DNA of 64,000 nucleotides from Acanthochlamys bracteata. Lineage: Eukaryota > Streptophyta > Magnoliopsida > Pandanales > Velloziaceae. The position numbers were made by a program, and so were the translations under genes. The stretch is taken from NCBI GenBank assembly GCA_019914995.1, contig CM034139.1:6426461-6490460 (forward strand), read 5' to 3'. The notes under the pieces are model-generated. The model was not told where the DNA came from and did not search any database. It was given only the letters and a program-made list of their open reading frames with translations. This document shows, in pieces, positions 62,852 to 64,000 of the stretch; position 1 is the stretch's first letter; each line of letters begins with the position of its first letter.

Positions 62852-64000
62852 ATGGAAAAGGGCATGCGTTACTTTGAACATCTAGCTTTTCTCTTCTTTC
62901 TATTTCTCTCCTTCACATCTGCACCTGTCTCAGTACCAAAGCCAAGAGGATTTCAGCCACACTGTTTTTCAAGACATATGGGAGCCTCTGCAAACATTTC
63001 TGATCTCATCTTTACTAACCCAAAACCCCTCCTTCACCTCTCTCCTACAATCCACCATCAACAACAGAGGCATGCATCACCTCGCAACAAGCCAGTCCTC
63101 ATTGTATCACCTACAGAAGATTCCCATGTCCAAGCAACAGTTCTTTTGCCGTAAGGAGCTTGGGCTCTCTATCAGGGCTGGGAGCAGTGCTCATGACTAT
63201 GAAGGACTTTCTTACCATTCCTATGATCATCTTCCTTTTATCATGCTTGACTTTAGGAACCTTAGGTTATCGAAGTTAATGTCAGCGCTCGTACAACTTG
63301 GGTCCAAGCTGGTGCCACACTGGTGAGCTCTATTACAGGGTTGCTGAGAAGGGTAGCACCATCGCATTCTCTGCAGGAATATGTTGAAGTGTTGGTGTAA
63401 GCATACAAGTGGAGGCAGCTTTGGAACAATGGTTCAGAAGTATGGTATTGCAGCAGACCATGTCATTGACGCTAAGATAGTTTGATTCTCACGGGAGGCT
63501 CTTAGATAAAAGTACATGGGTGAAGACTCCTTTTGGACACTTACATGTGGTGGTGCGGCTAGCTTTGGTATCATATAGCGTGGAAGTTGAGTCTAGTCCA
63601 AGTTCCTCGCATCATTGCCGTCTTTAAGTCCAAAGAAGTAAAGACGAAGGTACCTTGGATATAATTCATAAAGGGCAACACATTGCACCGAAGGTCGACG
63701 AGAATCTATTTATAGAAGCTACTATACAGTCTATAGGAGGGCCAGGGAGCAGTTTCACAAGTCAACACCTTATTCCTCGGAAGATTTAGAAAGTTGCTAA
63801 ATTTATTGAATAAAAACCTACCAGAACTGAGATTAAATAGAAGCGAATGCCAAAAAGAAGAGTTGGATTCAATCAATGCTCTACTGTGCTCCCTAAGGCA
63901 CAAGCATTTGAGGCTTTATTGAATAAAACTCTTCCGCCAAATGCCTTTTTCAAGGTTAAGCCATAATTCGATAATAATGCGCCTATTCCAAGAGAAGCAT
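62852..64000 (+). pseudogene. Berberine-bridge-enzyme-like pseudogene, cut by the window edge
   Basis: It starts with a plausible signal peptide (YFEHLAFLFFLFLSFTSAPV) and a BBE N-terminus (ISDLIFTNPKPLLHLSPTIH, then RNKPVLIVSPTEDSHVQATV). A frameshift leads to LGLSIRAGSSAHDYEGLSYH at about 63156, where active members have RSGGHDYEGLSY, including the flavin-linking His. TWVQAGATL-GELYYRVAEKG follows in broken frames at 63292-63350, and then a stop interrupts SAGIC. Relics of later blocks continue: WKLSLVQVPRIIAVFKSKE, then ALLNKTLPPNAFFKV near 63910 and NNAPIPREA at the very end. Several in-frame stops and frame changes show that it is dead. The C-terminal end lies outside the window. Confidence 0.85.

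Overview
The window is nuclear DNA of a flowering plant. GT-AG introns split almost every gene, the spacers are very AT-rich, and several families are typical of land plants: NYC1 chlorophyll b reductase, a class C heat-shock factor, a COV/DUF502 protein, a BURP/RD22 relic and berberine-bridge-enzyme relics. I take it to be a eudicot; the sequence does not let me name the species. Exon boundaries were read by hand from splice signals, reading-frame continuity and remembered family sequences. No search was run.

Layout: 331-3930 (+) decayed ATR3/TAH18 diflavin reductase; 5430-6518 (-) short MTHFR-like gene; 7563-9943 (-) TAF15; 11803-12465 (-) broken BURP/RD22 gene; 13998-15087 (+) HsfC1; 15088-20578 gene-poor, with two abutting Tourist-like MITEs, an 854-bp hAT-like element and a diverged tandem duplication; 20579-21262 (-) TIM17; 22878-30574 (-) a 15-exon PXA-PX-Nexin_C protein; 33912-37693 (+) NYC1; 38724-41143 (+) VPS22; 43545-43760 (-) TOM7, divergent from 44127-44441 (+) NDUFB4/B15; 47732-48253 (+) an acidic plant protein of unknown function; 52055-55555 (+) a TauE/SafE transporter; 57007-57103 (-) a box C/D snoRNA; 57783-61112 (-) COV-like; 61700-62130 (-) and 62852-64000 (+) two BBE-like pseudogenes, the second running off the window.

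The genes are not one pathway. A regulatory theme does recur: TIM17, the TOM7/NDUFB4 pair, TAF15 and the snoRNA all have TGGGCC/TGGGCT (site II) motifs and telo-boxes upstream, the usual signature of plant housekeeping, mitochondrial and ribosome-biogenesis promoters. NYC1 instead has a dense cluster of ACGT (G-box/ABRE) cores, which fits ABA- and senescence-driven chlorophyll breakdown.

The observations I consider strongest are the snoRNA, whose 13-nt guide matches 18S rRNA at the site served by vertebrate U30; the stand-alone MTHFR catalytic domain with an altered flavin-site motif and a readable 78-nt intron; the shared TOM7/NDUFB4 promoter; and the series of decaying genes. I found no CRISPR array, prokaryote-like operon or clearly new multi-gene system.
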